A DNA stretch of 64,000 nucleotides from Candidatus Bathyarchaeota archaeon (GTDB lineage Archaea > Thermoproteota > Bathyarchaeia > Bathyarchaeales > Bathycorpusculaceae), in contig JAOZHS010000002.1 of the NCBI GenBank assembly GCA_026014745.1, positions 434,001 through 498,000 of the forward strand, written 5' to 3'. The notes beneath the pieces were generated by a model. The model was not told where the DNA came from. It was given only the letters and a program-made list of their open reading frames with translations, and did not search any database. The number at the start of each line of letters is the position of its first letter. The first letter of the stretch is position 1. This document shows, in pieces, positions 56,379 to 64,000 of this stretch. Made by a program: the position numbers and the translations under genes.

Positions 56379-57310
56379 GGACAGATTCTCTGTTTTGGCG
56401 TTAGGTTTTGTTTTAAAAACTGGAAGGTTTCGATTGCGTGCGCTTGCTTTGAAACGCCTACAGCGACCCCGCGGAGGTTGGGCAGACCCTTAAGGTAGTC
56501 AACGGCCTCGGGTACACTCAGGTAGCCGGAAGCCAAAACGTTCATCGCCAACACGTTAGCCTCAGATAGCGTGTTTAGAGCTGCTTCACATTCTTCTCGC
56601 GAGGGGTTCATTTGAAAACCGACCGAGTTAAAAGGCGCCACTAAAACAACATCATCAAGGCTTAATCGCCATTGACGGATTTTTTTGAGCAACAATGCGA
56701 AATTGCGGGTTTCAAAACCTGCCACAACGTTATGTGACTGAACCTCGGCGATGAATGATTCAAAAAACCACTTCAAATCCAGAGCTAAAGCCATGTCGGT
56801 CAGCAGTTCGTGCAGCAAAACCGAGTTTAACTCGCCTTTTTTTCCTGATGCAGACTTAATTTGGTCAATCTCCAGCGATAATAAACCAGCTAAGAGACAC
56901 TTAACATCGCGTTTAACGACGCCCTGAAAACAGGCAAGTGCCGCACCAGCGTCATGGGAGGTTATCATTTGATGAGTAAAATCTTTAACCATCCCCTCCA
57001 TGCCCTTCTGACCGCTTACCCTCACATAATCAACTGCGCTGGGAACAATAGCGTGAAGATTCAGGGTTACGGAGGGGTTTTTGTTTTTTAGGGCGCCCAG
57101 AATGGATAGCATGCGATCATTGACGGAGAACATGAAACCGTCTGCGCCGTTTCCTATTGCTGTGAGAACCAGTTCAGCGCAGTAATCAGGGCTAGTTATA
57201 TCGTTGACTCTGACGCGTGCACGGTCCTGTGATAGGTGGTTGACGCCTTGGAAAGCGTTGTCGCCGACTAAGAGCAAAGAATCGGTTTTAGGATATTCGC
57301 TGGTATTCAT
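56375..57310 (-). CDS. Unrecognised protein of the glycan island (TIM-barrel-like)
   Basis: A 311-residue soluble protein I do not recognise. It has an alternating strand and helix pattern (LLLVGDNAFQG near the start, then DGFMFSVND, VTLNLHAIVP, VVAGFETRNF, VVLVAPFNSVGFQM, VLAMNVLASGYL, LRGVAVGVSK) like a (beta/alpha)8 barrel. The end pattern recalls radical-free aldolase- or AP-endonuclease-like barrels, but no signature is certain. It overlaps the GT2 and the oxidoreductase genes, so it probably acts on the same sugar. Confidence 0.8.
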   Translation of the reverse strand: MNTSEYPKTDSLLLVGDNAFQGVNHLSQDRARVRVNDITSPDYCAELVLTAIGNGADGFMFSVNDRMLSILGALKNKNPSVTLNLHAIVPSAVDYVRVSGQKGMEGMVKDFTHQMITSHDAGAALACFQGVVKRDVKCLLAGLLSLEIDQIKSASGKKGELNSVLLHELLTDMALALDLKWFFESFIAEVQSHNVVAGFETRNFALLLKKIRQWRLSLDDVVLVAPFNSVGFQMNPSREECEAALNTLSEANVLAMNVLASGYLSVPEAVDYLKGLPNLRGVAVGVSKQAHAIETFQFLKQNLTPKQRICP

Positions 57311-58277
57311 CGATTATTCTCTCGACTTTTAGGGCAGCAAGAAAGTCTGGTTGTGCCACGCTGCCTTCGGCTATGGAGGCAATGAAGGCTTTGCTTTCTC
57401 GATAGTATTCGGGTGCGCCAAGAAGAAAATCAACGTTATCGCCCAAGTTTAACCGGTACAACTTAGTTGGAGCCTCATCGGGGCGTTTTAGTGTTAACTG
57501 GTCATCATTGACGTTTATGGCGCCTTTTGTGCCATCAAGTTCTAACCCAATCTCAGGTAAACGGTAACCGGCCTTGCACCATGAAGCATCAACCATCCCC
57601 ACAACATCTTCACCTTCAACGTTTATGGTAAGGGACTCGACGAAGCCGCTGTTGTCGAGTTTATTTTCCCGTTTAGAAACCACTTTTAAGTCGCCAAAAA
57701 AATGCAACGACAAATCAATCGCATGTGAACACAAATCGCGCAACAGCCCACCTCGTGCAAGAGACGCTTTTTGGGCTTTCTCACAGTCGAGCGTTGAGAA
57801 GTCAGAAGAATACGCATATGCCTTAAACGAAACGGGTTTGCCGATGGTACCATTCTGCAGAAGCTCATAGGCTTTTTTGAAGGTTACAGCGTAACGGCGT
57901 TCGTAGCCAACCATGTTTTTGCCACCGCTGCCAGCGGCTAGTTTGCAGATGATTTCGGCTTGGTCAACAGAGGAGGCAAGTGTTTTTTCGACAAAAATAT
58001 TTGACGTAATATTTTCTTTAAAGATGCTCTCAACGATTTGGGCGTGTGACGGAATTGGAGTAGTAACGTAGACAACATCTAGATTTAATGTTGCAAAATC
58101 ATCCACTGTGTTTACGAACGTGATTTCTTTGAGGGCATTTTTAGCAAAGCCAGTTATCAGTTTGCTTTTGTCGCAGGCAGCTACAACTGTCACGTTTGGC
58201 ATGGCACTAAGCATGCTCATGTGCAAAAGCCCCATTTTGCCCAGCCCCACAATCCCTGCACGCAACAAAACAAGCAC
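57288..58277 (-). CDS. Gfo/Idh/MocA-family oxidoreductase
   Basis: A 329-residue enzyme. VGLGKMGLLH near the start is the dinucleotide motif. The catalytic block reads VEKTLASS rather than EKP, keeping the Lys but replacing the Pro. The active-site HAIDLSLHFFGD motif follows. Start is GTG 58277, 7 bp after the DPM-like gene. The third of four such oxidoreductases in the island. It overlaps the unrecognised protein gene by 23 bp. Confidence 0.88.
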   Translation of the reverse strand: MLVLLRAGIVGLGKMGLLHMSMLSAMPNVTVVAACDKSKLITGFAKNALKEITFVNTVDDFATLNLDVVYVTTPIPSHAQIVESIFKENITSNIFVEKTLASSVDQAEIICKLAAGSGGKNMVGYERRYAVTFKKAYELLQNGTIGKPVSFKAYAYSSDFSTLDCEKAQKASLARGGLLRDLCSHAIDLSLHFFGDLKVVSKRENKLDNSGFVESLTINVEGEDVVGMVDASWCKAGYRLPEIGLELDGTKGAINVNDDQLTLKRPDEAPTKLYRLNLGDNVDFLLGAPEYYRESKAFIASIAEGSVAQPDFLAALKVERIIDEYQRIS

Positions 58278-58284
58278 TCAGCTT

Positions 58285-58980
58285 TTAGGAGAATCGTTGT
58301 CGCAGAATCGCAAAAACCGCTTTAAACCCCTGCGTCCCCATTGGTAATTTGCTGTTACCTGTTTTTCTGCCAGTATCTCGGCAATGTATCTCTGCAACTT
58401 TTAACCCTGCCTGCTTTATTTTCACGCAAAGAACAGGTTCATAGTCAAACTGGTCATCAGATAGGCTGATTTTGCTTAGGCAACTTTTCCAGAACGCGTT
58501 ATAGCCGCAACAGACGTCAGTGTACTTTGTGCCGTATAGGAAGTTTGTGTAGCGCGCCAACATTTTGTTGCCGATTTTTCTGTGAAACGGCATAACAGGA
58601 TCCGCGTCTAAAAAACGGGAACCTTTCGAAAAATCGTAGCCCTGAAGAAGCATAGAGACAAAGATAGGGATCTGTTCGGGGTCAGTTGAGCCGTCGGCGT
58701 CTAAGGTTACAATGATTTCTCCAGTAGCGTTTCGAAAACCATACTTCATTGCAGTGTCTTTTCCGTGTCCAGGCTGATAGAGCACTCGAATAGAGGGCAG
58801 AACCTGTTTAGCAACGGAAACCGTGTTGTCAGTAGAGTGCCCATCTACCAAAATGACTTCTGAGATCCATTTGGGAATTTTTCTTACCACCGTGGCTACG
58901 TTTGCTTCCTCGTTTAAGGTGCAGATTACCACAGAAACCCGGGGGAAAACAGAAGATACATTTTCGTAGCCTAGAGTCAT
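58285..58980 (-). CDS. GT2 glycosyltransferase, DPM1-like
   Basis: A 231-residue soluble enzyme. SVVICTLNEEANVATVV, LDADGSTDPEQIP with the DxD metal site, and GSRFLDADPVMPFHRKIGNK are the dolichyl-phosphate mannosyl/glucosyltransferase pattern. It would move a hexose to a polyprenyl-phosphate carrier. ATG 58980 is used because it starts 10 bp after the stop of the previous oxidoreductase; the longer frame lies inside that gene. No membrane helix is seen. Confidence 0.9.
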   Translation of the reverse strand: MTLGYENVSSVFPRVSVVICTLNEEANVATVVRKIPKWISEVILVDGHSTDNTVSVAKQVLPSIRVLYQPGHGKDTAMKYGFRNATGEIIVTLDADGSTDPEQIPIFVSMLLQGYDFSKGSRFLDADPVMPFHRKIGNKMLARYTNFLYGTKYTDVCCGYNAFWKSCLSKISLSDDQFDYEPVLCVKIKQAGLKVAEIHCRDTGRKTGNSKLPMGTQGFKAVFAILRQRFS

Positions 58981-58990
58981 TATTAACCAA

Positions 58991-60001
58991 TTAAGAGGAT
59001 AATTGAATAATGCAGTGTTTGTGAGCTGAATCATAGGCTGCATTGACAAGCTGCAAAACCCTTAAACCGTCAACACCATTTGCAAGCGGCTCACGGTTTT
59101 CACGAATTGCAGCTGTAAAGTCCTGCCACTCCAAAAGCCATGAGTGGTCTTCACCTCTAAATTCAGTGACTTCTTCAGTGAAGGGTTTGGAGCAATCTTT
59201 TTTGCCAAATACTAAGCGTTCCGTGCCATAACTGCCGCCTAAACCCTCTACCGTTAGGTAGCCCTCGGAGCCGAAAACCTCAAAGGAAAACAGGTTTTTC
59301 CATTGACTTAAACTTGCATGGATAGAAGCTATTCTACCTGAGGTTGTTTTTAGAAGGAGAAAACCGTTATCCTCCACCTTTTTTAAATCAGGGATGTAGT
59401 TAGCAGTAAAAGCTGCAACTTCGCTAAAATCTCCCAGAAACCATCGGGATAAGTCGATGGCATGCGTGCCTTGATCCATTAATTCGCCGCCGCCCGCCAT
59501 CGTGGGGTCTGCACGCCACTCTTTGCCGCAGTTAGGACGCGCACCGATGCCGTATCTGCAACGAACAAATTGTGCTTCGCCGATTTCGCCTGCATCAAAA
59601 AGTTGTTTGGCTTTAGCGATTGCTGGGTGGAAACGGTGGTTTAAGCCACATTTGAGTTTTACCTTATTGTTTTTTGCGGCATCCACCATTGCCTGACCAT
59701 CCGAAAGTGAGGTGGCTAAAGGTTTTTCACATAATACGTGTTTGCAGGATTCCATGGCGGCTATGGCGATTTTTGCATGTAAATGTGGAGGAGTGCAAAT
59801 TACTACGGCGTCTAAATCGTCACGCTTAACGACTTGTTCCCAACCTACGGTGGCTTCGCACGCGCAGGTTTTTGCTAAATCCCCCGCCTGCATCGGCTCC
59901 TTAGGGTCAGCGCTTACCACGACAAGCTGGTCTCTTGCGGCGCATATTATTGGGGCTCTTCGGCATCCCTGCAAACCTGAACCAACTAAGCCAACCCTCA
60001 A
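58991..60001 (-). CDS. Gfo/Idh/MocA-family oxidoreductase
   Basis: A 336-residue enzyme. VGLVGSGLQGCRRAP is the Rossmann loop, CEKPLATSL holds the catalytic Lys and HAIDLSRWFLGDF is the active-site His motif. Several conserved Gly/Asp of sugar-dehydrogenase relatives (GGGELMDQG) are present. It overlaps the nucleotide-sugar dehydrogenase gene by 4 bp, which argues for consecutive reactions on the same sugar. Confidence 0.92.
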   Translation of the reverse strand: MRVGLVGSGLQGCRRAPIICAARDQLVVVSADPKEPMQAGDLAKTCACEATVGWEQVVKRDDLDAVVICTPPHLHAKIAIAAMESCKHVLCEKPLATSLSDGQAMVDAAKNNKVKLKCGLNHRFHPAIAKAKQLFDAGEIGEAQFVRCRYGIGARPNCGKEWRADPTMAGGGELMDQGTHAIDLSRWFLGDFSEVAAFTANYIPDLKKVEDNGFLLLKTTSGRIASIHASLSQWKNLFSFEVFGSEGYLTVEGLGGSYGTERLVFGKKDCSKPFTEEVTEFRGEDHSWLLEWQDFTAAIRENREPLANGVDGLRVLQLVNAAYDSAHKHCIIQLSS

Positions 60002-61335
60002 GACAAATCAGCCTCCGCAAAAACCAGGTTTTTTCCCCGTCCAGTTCCCAGATAAGTGAACCCAAACTTCTCTAACATGACTCCGTCAAGCATATTTTGG
60101 GGGTCAATTATTATTGGAGTCTTCATGGCGGTTTTGATTTTTGTGAAGTCGAGGTTTTTGAATTCGGGCCATTCGGTTACGAAGATGAGGGCTTGGCTTT
60201 GCTGGGCTGCTAAAAGAGGGTCCGAGAAGAACTCGAAGTTGTAGGTTTTTAGTTCCGACAAGTCCGCCTTTGGGTCGTAAGCCTTGATTTTGGCGCCTTC
60301 TGCCTCGAGGGTTTTTATGATTTCTAAGGCTACCGAGCGACGCAACGTGCTGGTTCCAGGCTTATAGGTTAACCCGAAAACAGAGAAAGTGAGACCGTCA
60401 AGAGAACCAAATAGTTGTTTGAGTTTTACGAGGACTGCTTGGTTTTGTTTTTGGTTAACTCTAAAAACGGCTGTTACCAACTCCATCGGGCAACCATGTT
60501 CTGAGCCTACTTTTTGAAGCACCTTAACATCTCGGGCTAAGGTACCTCCGGAAAAGCCCAATCCGGGCTTAAGCAACGCATTTGGTCCAATTCTGCTATC
60601 GAGCCGTAAAGCTTGAGCGACCTTCAAGAAGTCGGCGCCGACGCAGTCACAGAGGTTGCCAAGTTCATTGGCGAAACTTATCGATGTTGCGAGAAAGGCG
60701 TTTAGGGCATGTTTGGTCATTTCGGCAGATTTTAGGTTCATCCGAATTTTTGGGCAGTTAAGCGGCTTGAATAATTCGGCGACTCGGTCAAGTGTAGCTT
60801 GGTTGTCTGCACCCAAAACTAACAGGTCAGGTTTCATGAATCTGGAGATGGCTTGACCTAATCGAAGGTTCTCAGGGACGTAGGCAACTTCAAAATCCAG
60901 CAGATGCCGCGCCTGTTTGATTGATTCTTTTATTTGGTTACAAGTTCCAACGGGCACTTGACTACTCAGGATAATGATTGAATGCTCTTGTATCCAAGGC
61001 GTTAGAGACCTGATTGTCTGGAAAATGCCGGACAAGTCAACTTCGTCATTTTCATCAACGGGCGTATCATAAGTAATCAAAATAAAAGATGAATCTTTGA
61101 CTGCGGCTTCTAAATCAGTAGTGTATCTTAGCCGTTTTTGTTGAATATTCTTCGAAATAAGTTCGTCGAGTCCCGGCTCAAAGAGGGGAGGCACGCCCTC
61201 ATTTAAACGAGAAACTTTTTCAGAGTCTGCATCTACACCGGTTACGTGATAGCCTAATTCGGCTAAGCACGCCGAATATATAGAGCCAAGATGCCAAATA
61301 CCAACGACACAAACGCTGACGGTCTTCATAGTCAA
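59998..61335 (-). CDS. Nucleotide-sugar dehydrogenase-like protein, Cys replaced
   Basis: A 445-residue protein of the UDP-glucose/GDP-mannose dehydrogenase family. The Rossmann loop is VVGIWHLGSIYS, and the central AEMTKHALNAFLA and C-terminal VFGLTYKPGTSTLRRS domains are present. The active-site motif reads GLGFSGGTLARD (258-269). The usual GFGGSCFPKD would have Cys where T265 is. Without that Cys a two-step oxidation to a uronic acid is unlikely; the product may be different or the reaction single-step. It overlaps the next oxidoreductase and FkbM genes by 4 bp. Confidence 0.88.
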   Translation of the reverse strand: MTMKTVSVCVVGIWHLGSIYSACLAELGYHVTGVDADSEKVSRLNEGVPPLFEPGLDELISKNIQQKRLRYTTDLEAAVKDSSFILITYDTPVDENDEVDLSGIFQTIRSLTPWIQEHSIIILSSQVPVGTCNQIKESIKQARHLLDFEVAYVPENLRLGQAISRFMKPDLLVLGADNQATLDRVAELFKPLNCPKIRMNLKSAEMTKHALNAFLATSISFANELGNLCDCVGADFLKVAQALRLDSRIGPNALLKPGLGFSGGTLARDVKVLQKVGSEHGCPMELVTAVFRVNQKQNQAVLVKLKQLFGSLDGLTFSVFGLTYKPGTSTLRRSVALEIIKTLEAEGAKIKAYDPKADLSELKTYNFEFFSDPLLAAQQSQALIFVTEWPEFKNLDFTKIKTAMKTPIIIDPQNMLDGVMLEKFGFTYLGTGRGKNLVFAEADLS

Positions 61336-62258
61336 TCAGTTTGTGGTAAATATTTTTTTATGACAGCCATTTGTTGACTGTGCCGTTGGGGTATTAAGCA
61401 GAAAAAATCCACGAAGTGAGGAAAAGTTATGAGACGCTCCATTTCGTTGGCGCTTAGACAAGGAACGATAGTGTCTTTACCCAAAAAATATACAGAATAA
61501 CCATGTTCAGTTAGCAGATTAAACAAGTCTTGAATTGTGAAGCCAAAGTCCTTTAGCCAAGAGGGAAACGCCTCCAGCATCAACATTGGCGGAGAGGGAC
61601 CTTGCAAAAGTTTTTCCATACCTTGCAACACCAGCATTTCAGCACCTTCCACGTCCATCTTAACAAAATCCACCCTTTCGATGTGGTTGACTTCAACGTA
61701 GTTATCTAAAGTTTGCAGGCGGCAATCAAAGGATTGCACAGATTGAGAACGCCAGCAAGCGTAGGTATGGCCAGTTAATGATGCCTCGGTGGTTTCAGAG
61801 ATAGGCATGTATATTTTTGCGTTTCCTAAATGGTCACTCAGGGCGATTTCGTTTAGAACCACCTGCTTTTTTATTGGAGATTTAGCAACGTTTTGGGACA
61901 ATTTTTCGAAGGTTTGAGGTACAGGCTCGAAAGCATGGACTTTCCCGTTGGGTCCTACAACGTGAGAAAGGAGGATAGTGAACTCGCCGATGTTTGCGCC
62001 AACATCAAACACGATGTCGCCTTCTTTTACGCCGCGTAAGAAAACAGAAATCTGTGTATTCGACTTATGCATCAGGGATAGAGCAGTTTCTAAAATATCA
62101 GGTTTGAAGAGGACATTGGGAAAGCGTATCACCAGATAAGTGCTTACTCGTTTCCATATCTGATAAGATATACGCTTGATTTTTAGTGAGGCGTTTATTG
62201 GTTTTTTTACAGTTACAGTCAAAAAAACTTCGACACCTAAAGGTGCTGTAGGGTCCAT
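61332..62258 (-). CDS. FkbM-family methyltransferase
   Basis: A 308-residue enzyme. SAM motif IVFDVGANIGEFTILLSHVVGPNG (about residues 81-104), followed by VHAFEPVPQ and the VKMDVEGAEMLVLQGM (about 203-218) typical of FkbM. It would methylate a sugar hydroxyl. Residues 1-75 form an extra helical domain. It overlaps the epimerase by 22 bp and the dehydrogenase by 4 bp, so it is in the same operon. Confidence 0.92.
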   Translation of the reverse strand: MDPTAPLGVEVFLTVTVKKPINASLKIKRISYQIWKRVSTYLVIRFPNVLFKPDILETALSLMHKSNTQISVFLRGVKEGDIVFDVGANIGEFTILLSHVVGPNGKVHAFEPVPQTFEKLSQNVAKSPIKKQVVLNEIALSDHLGNAKIYMPISETTEASLTGHTYACWRSQSVQSFDCRLQTLDNYVEVNHIERVDFVKMDVEGAEMLVLQGMEKLLQGPSPPMLMLEAFPSWLKDFGFTIQDLFNLLTEHGYSVYFLGKDTIVPCLSANEMERLITFPHFVDFFCLIPQRHSQQMAVIKKYLPQTD

Positions 62259-63178
62259 CGGGCGGTTTGTCTAATTGCTTCTTCAGAAGGCACCGACTGC
62301 TTCCAACCGTGCTTCTTTATCTTTTCAATGGACAAAACGACTTGAGGATTATCGCCAATCCAGCCGCGATTTCCACCACTGTAGCGACGGGGGACTTTGG
62401 TTTTATCTAAACCCAGCTCGTCCATGATAAGGTCTGCGACATGGTCCACACTGGTTTGTTCTTCTAAGCCTAAATTGAAAATGTTGGTTTTGCCATGGGC
62501 GCGTCTGTAGCCAATCAAAATGCCTTCCACACAGTCCTTAACATGCAGGTATTCTTTGCTTTGTTTTCCGTCGCCTAAAATTTCGAGTTCGGAGGGGTTA
62601 TTTTTGAGTTTATGAGTGAAATCCCAGATTACGCCGCGTCTGCAACGTTCACCGATAACGTTTGCGAAACGGAAGGCCCAAAACTTTAGGGGTGCAAACT
62701 CTGTGTAGGCTTCAGTGTATGCTTCACAGGCAAGTTTTGAAGCGCCATAAAGCGAGGTTTGGTAGGGGAAATAGGTTTCAGGGGTGGGCCGCAGGGTTGC
62801 TTCGCCATAAACCGCGGATGTGGAAGCAAAAACGAGGTCAGAGACGCCGTTCTTTATCATGGCGTCCAAAACGTTGAGGGTTCCGATGAGGTTGTTGTCT
62901 AGGTCGGAACGATGGTCAAGAAGGCTTTTTCGGATGTTAGCTTGGGCGGCTAAATGGAACACAACATCGTGTCCGCTGAAAATTCGATTTAAGGCTTCAG
63001 CGTCTTTTATGTCAACTTGGTGGACTACCAACCGAGTGTTCCCTGCATGTTGAGCCAGATTTTCCATGCGACCACAGGACATATTGTCAACAACCGTCAC
63101 CGTGTGACCTTCTTGGAGTAGACGGTCAACAAGGTGGCTACCTATGAATCCTGCGCCGCCTGTCACTACTGCATTCAT
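62237..63178 (-). CDS. NAD-dependent nucleotide-sugar epimerase/dehydratase
   Basis: A 313-residue short-chain (extended) enzyme. TGGAGFIGSHLVDRL is the NAD-binding loop (residues 6-13), SLYGASK carries the catalytic Tyr-x3-Lys, and the Ser/Thr is in ASTSAVYGE. It resembles UDP-glucose 4-epimerase or a related dehydratase, providing an activated sugar for the island. It is 3 bp after the SDR gene. Confidence 0.92.
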   Translation of the reverse strand: MNAVVTGGAGFIGSHLVDRLLQEGHTVTVVDNMSCGRMENLAQHAGNTRLVVHQVDIKDAEALNRIFSGHDVVFHLAAQANIRKSLLDHRSDLDNNLIGTLNVLDAMIKNGVSDLVFASTSAVYGEATLRPTPETYFPYQTSLYGASKLACEAYTEAYTEFAPLKFWAFRFANVIGERCRRGVIWDFTHKLKNNPSELEILGDGKQSKEYLHVKDCVEGILIGYRRAHGKTNIFNLGLEEQTSVDHVADLIMDELGLDKTKVPRRYSGGNRGWIGDNPQVVLSIEKIKKHGWKQSVPSEEAIRQTARWTLQHL

Positions 63179-63181
63179 TTT

Positions 63182-64000
63182 TTAACCTTCAATCCAGTTT
63201 TTTGTAACACGCCTAAGCGTGTAAATGTCAGATAAAGCCACAGTCCGAGGCATATTCTGCCAGTCATCCCAAACTGCACTAATCAGTTTGCCACTCAACC
63301 AATCAGACTCTTTAGAAGCAAGAAAAACCGCAAGCGACACCGGTTTCTCCATGGGGGTTCCGCCGGTTGCCTTGATTTTTTGGGCGTTAGCAAGTCCTTC
63401 TTTGCCGGCTAATTCGCCAGCAGCTATAACATCATCTTGAAGACTTGTCGCTATACCCCCAGGGGCAATGGCGTTAACTTGTATGTTGTAGTCTTTTAGT
63501 TCTTCACTTATGGTTTCAGTGAAACGTACCACAGCCGCCTTGGAGGCTCCATACGCTGAGAAGTTAGGGTGTGGGTTAGCTGCGCCTCCGCCTGACATGT
63601 TGATGATTTTTCCCGAACGCTGCTTAATCATAAACGGCAAAACCGATTTGCAGCAAAGAACTGTCCCGATTAGGTTTACGTTAATGGTTGCTATCCATTT
63701 GGCGACGTCATTTTTGAATAGGGGACCTATGGGGCCAAACATACCTGCACAGTTCACCAGTACGTCAATTTTAGAAAACCTATCTACAGCAAAATCAACT
63801 AAGCTGTTGACGCTGTCAGGGTTTGAGACATCTACTTCTTTTGAAGCAGCTTCTGCGCCTAATGTTTTGATTTGATTAACTGTGTCGTTAAGCTCGGAGC
63901 GGGTTCGAGAAGCGACCACGATTTGGGCGCCTTCACGGGCAAACGCTAAAGCAACAGCCTGCCCAATGCCTCTGCCTCCGCCTGTAACTAACGCAACTTT
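63182..64000 (-). CDS. SDR-family oxidoreductase, cut by window edge
   Basis: A partial gene open to the right edge (273 codons visible with the stop). It begins with KVALVTGGGRGIG, the classical SDR cofactor loop, so only a few N-terminal residues are missing. The catalytic Tyr-x3-Lys is in YGASKAAV, with the Ser in NMSGGG. The best match in pattern is the FabG-like or 3-ketoacyl/sugar reductase group. It reads in the same direction as the epimerase and dehydrogenase. Confidence 0.9.
   Translation of the reverse strand, partial: KVALVTGGGRGIGQAVALAFAREGAQIVVASRTRSELNDTVNQIKTLGAEAASKEVDVSNPDSVNSLVDFAVDRFSKIDVLVNCAGMFGPIGPLFKNDVAKWIATINVNLIGTVLCCKSVLPFMIKQRSGKIINMSGGGAANPHPNFSAYGASKAAVVRFTETISEELKDYNIQVNAIAPGGIATSLQDDVIAAGELAGKEGLANAQKIKATGGTPMEKPVSLAVFLASKESDWLSGKLISAVWDDWQNMPRTVALSDIYTLRRVTKNWIEG

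Overview
The window is archaeal chromosome. It carries an archaeal-type 23S rRNA, ribosomal protein L14e next to the H/ACA pseudouridine synthase Cbf5, sn-glycerol-1-phosphate dehydrogenase (archaeal lipid stereochemistry), a PolB2-type family B DNA polymerase, two TrmB regulators and several ribbon-helix-helix and Lrp-type small regulators. TATA-like boxes lie about 25-30 bp before predicted transcript starts. Moderate GC, many secreted proteins with Thr/Ser-rich linkers, and a 23S gene without a linked 16S or 5S suggest an uncultured TACK-type lineage, perhaps Bathyarchaeia. That placement is inference.

Layout. 0-15 kb: a coiled-coil protein, an HTH/DUF2178 pair, an acetyltransferase, a secreted GH5-like hydrolase, a ClpC-like AAA+ protein with an extra zinc finger, a DUF4956/VTC/beta-helix surface module, a cupin, and a PolB2 operon with a predicted 16-codon leader ORF. 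15.2-19.8 kb: 23S rRNA as its own transcription unit, enclosed by a long processing stem, then a tRNA-Thr with an odd elbow. 19.8-34 kb: a small winged-helix protein, a CotA-like multicopper oxidase with three fibronectin domains, a methyltransferase-cbf5-rpl14e operon, a structured and possibly transcribed non-coding region containing a 55-nt element also found beside the 23S, two divergent TrmB regulators around a palindrome, egsA, and an FKBP-type isomerase. 34-46.7 kb: a MacB/FtsX-type ABC exporter operon diverging from a MoxR/DUF58/DUF4129/DUF4350 operon, with the two halves of a DUF1616 protein split over the divergent promoter. 46.9-64 kb: a surface-glycan island transcribed almost entirely on the minus strand, with short overlaps: four glycosyltransferases, four Gfo/Idh/MocA oxidoreductases, two FkbM methyltransferases plus another methyltransferase, a nucleotide-sugar dehydrogenase lacking the catalytic Cys, an epimerase, an SDR cut by the window edge, a DUF362 protein, a polytopic membrane protein and one unrecognised protein.

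How it fits together. Most of the right half builds, modifies or exports envelope material. The island makes and methylates unusual sugars and adds them to a carrier. The ABC/DUF1616 and MoxR/DUF58 operons look like paired machinery for an extracytoplasmic process, sharing one promoter region. No CRISPR array, insertion sequence or integrase was seen.
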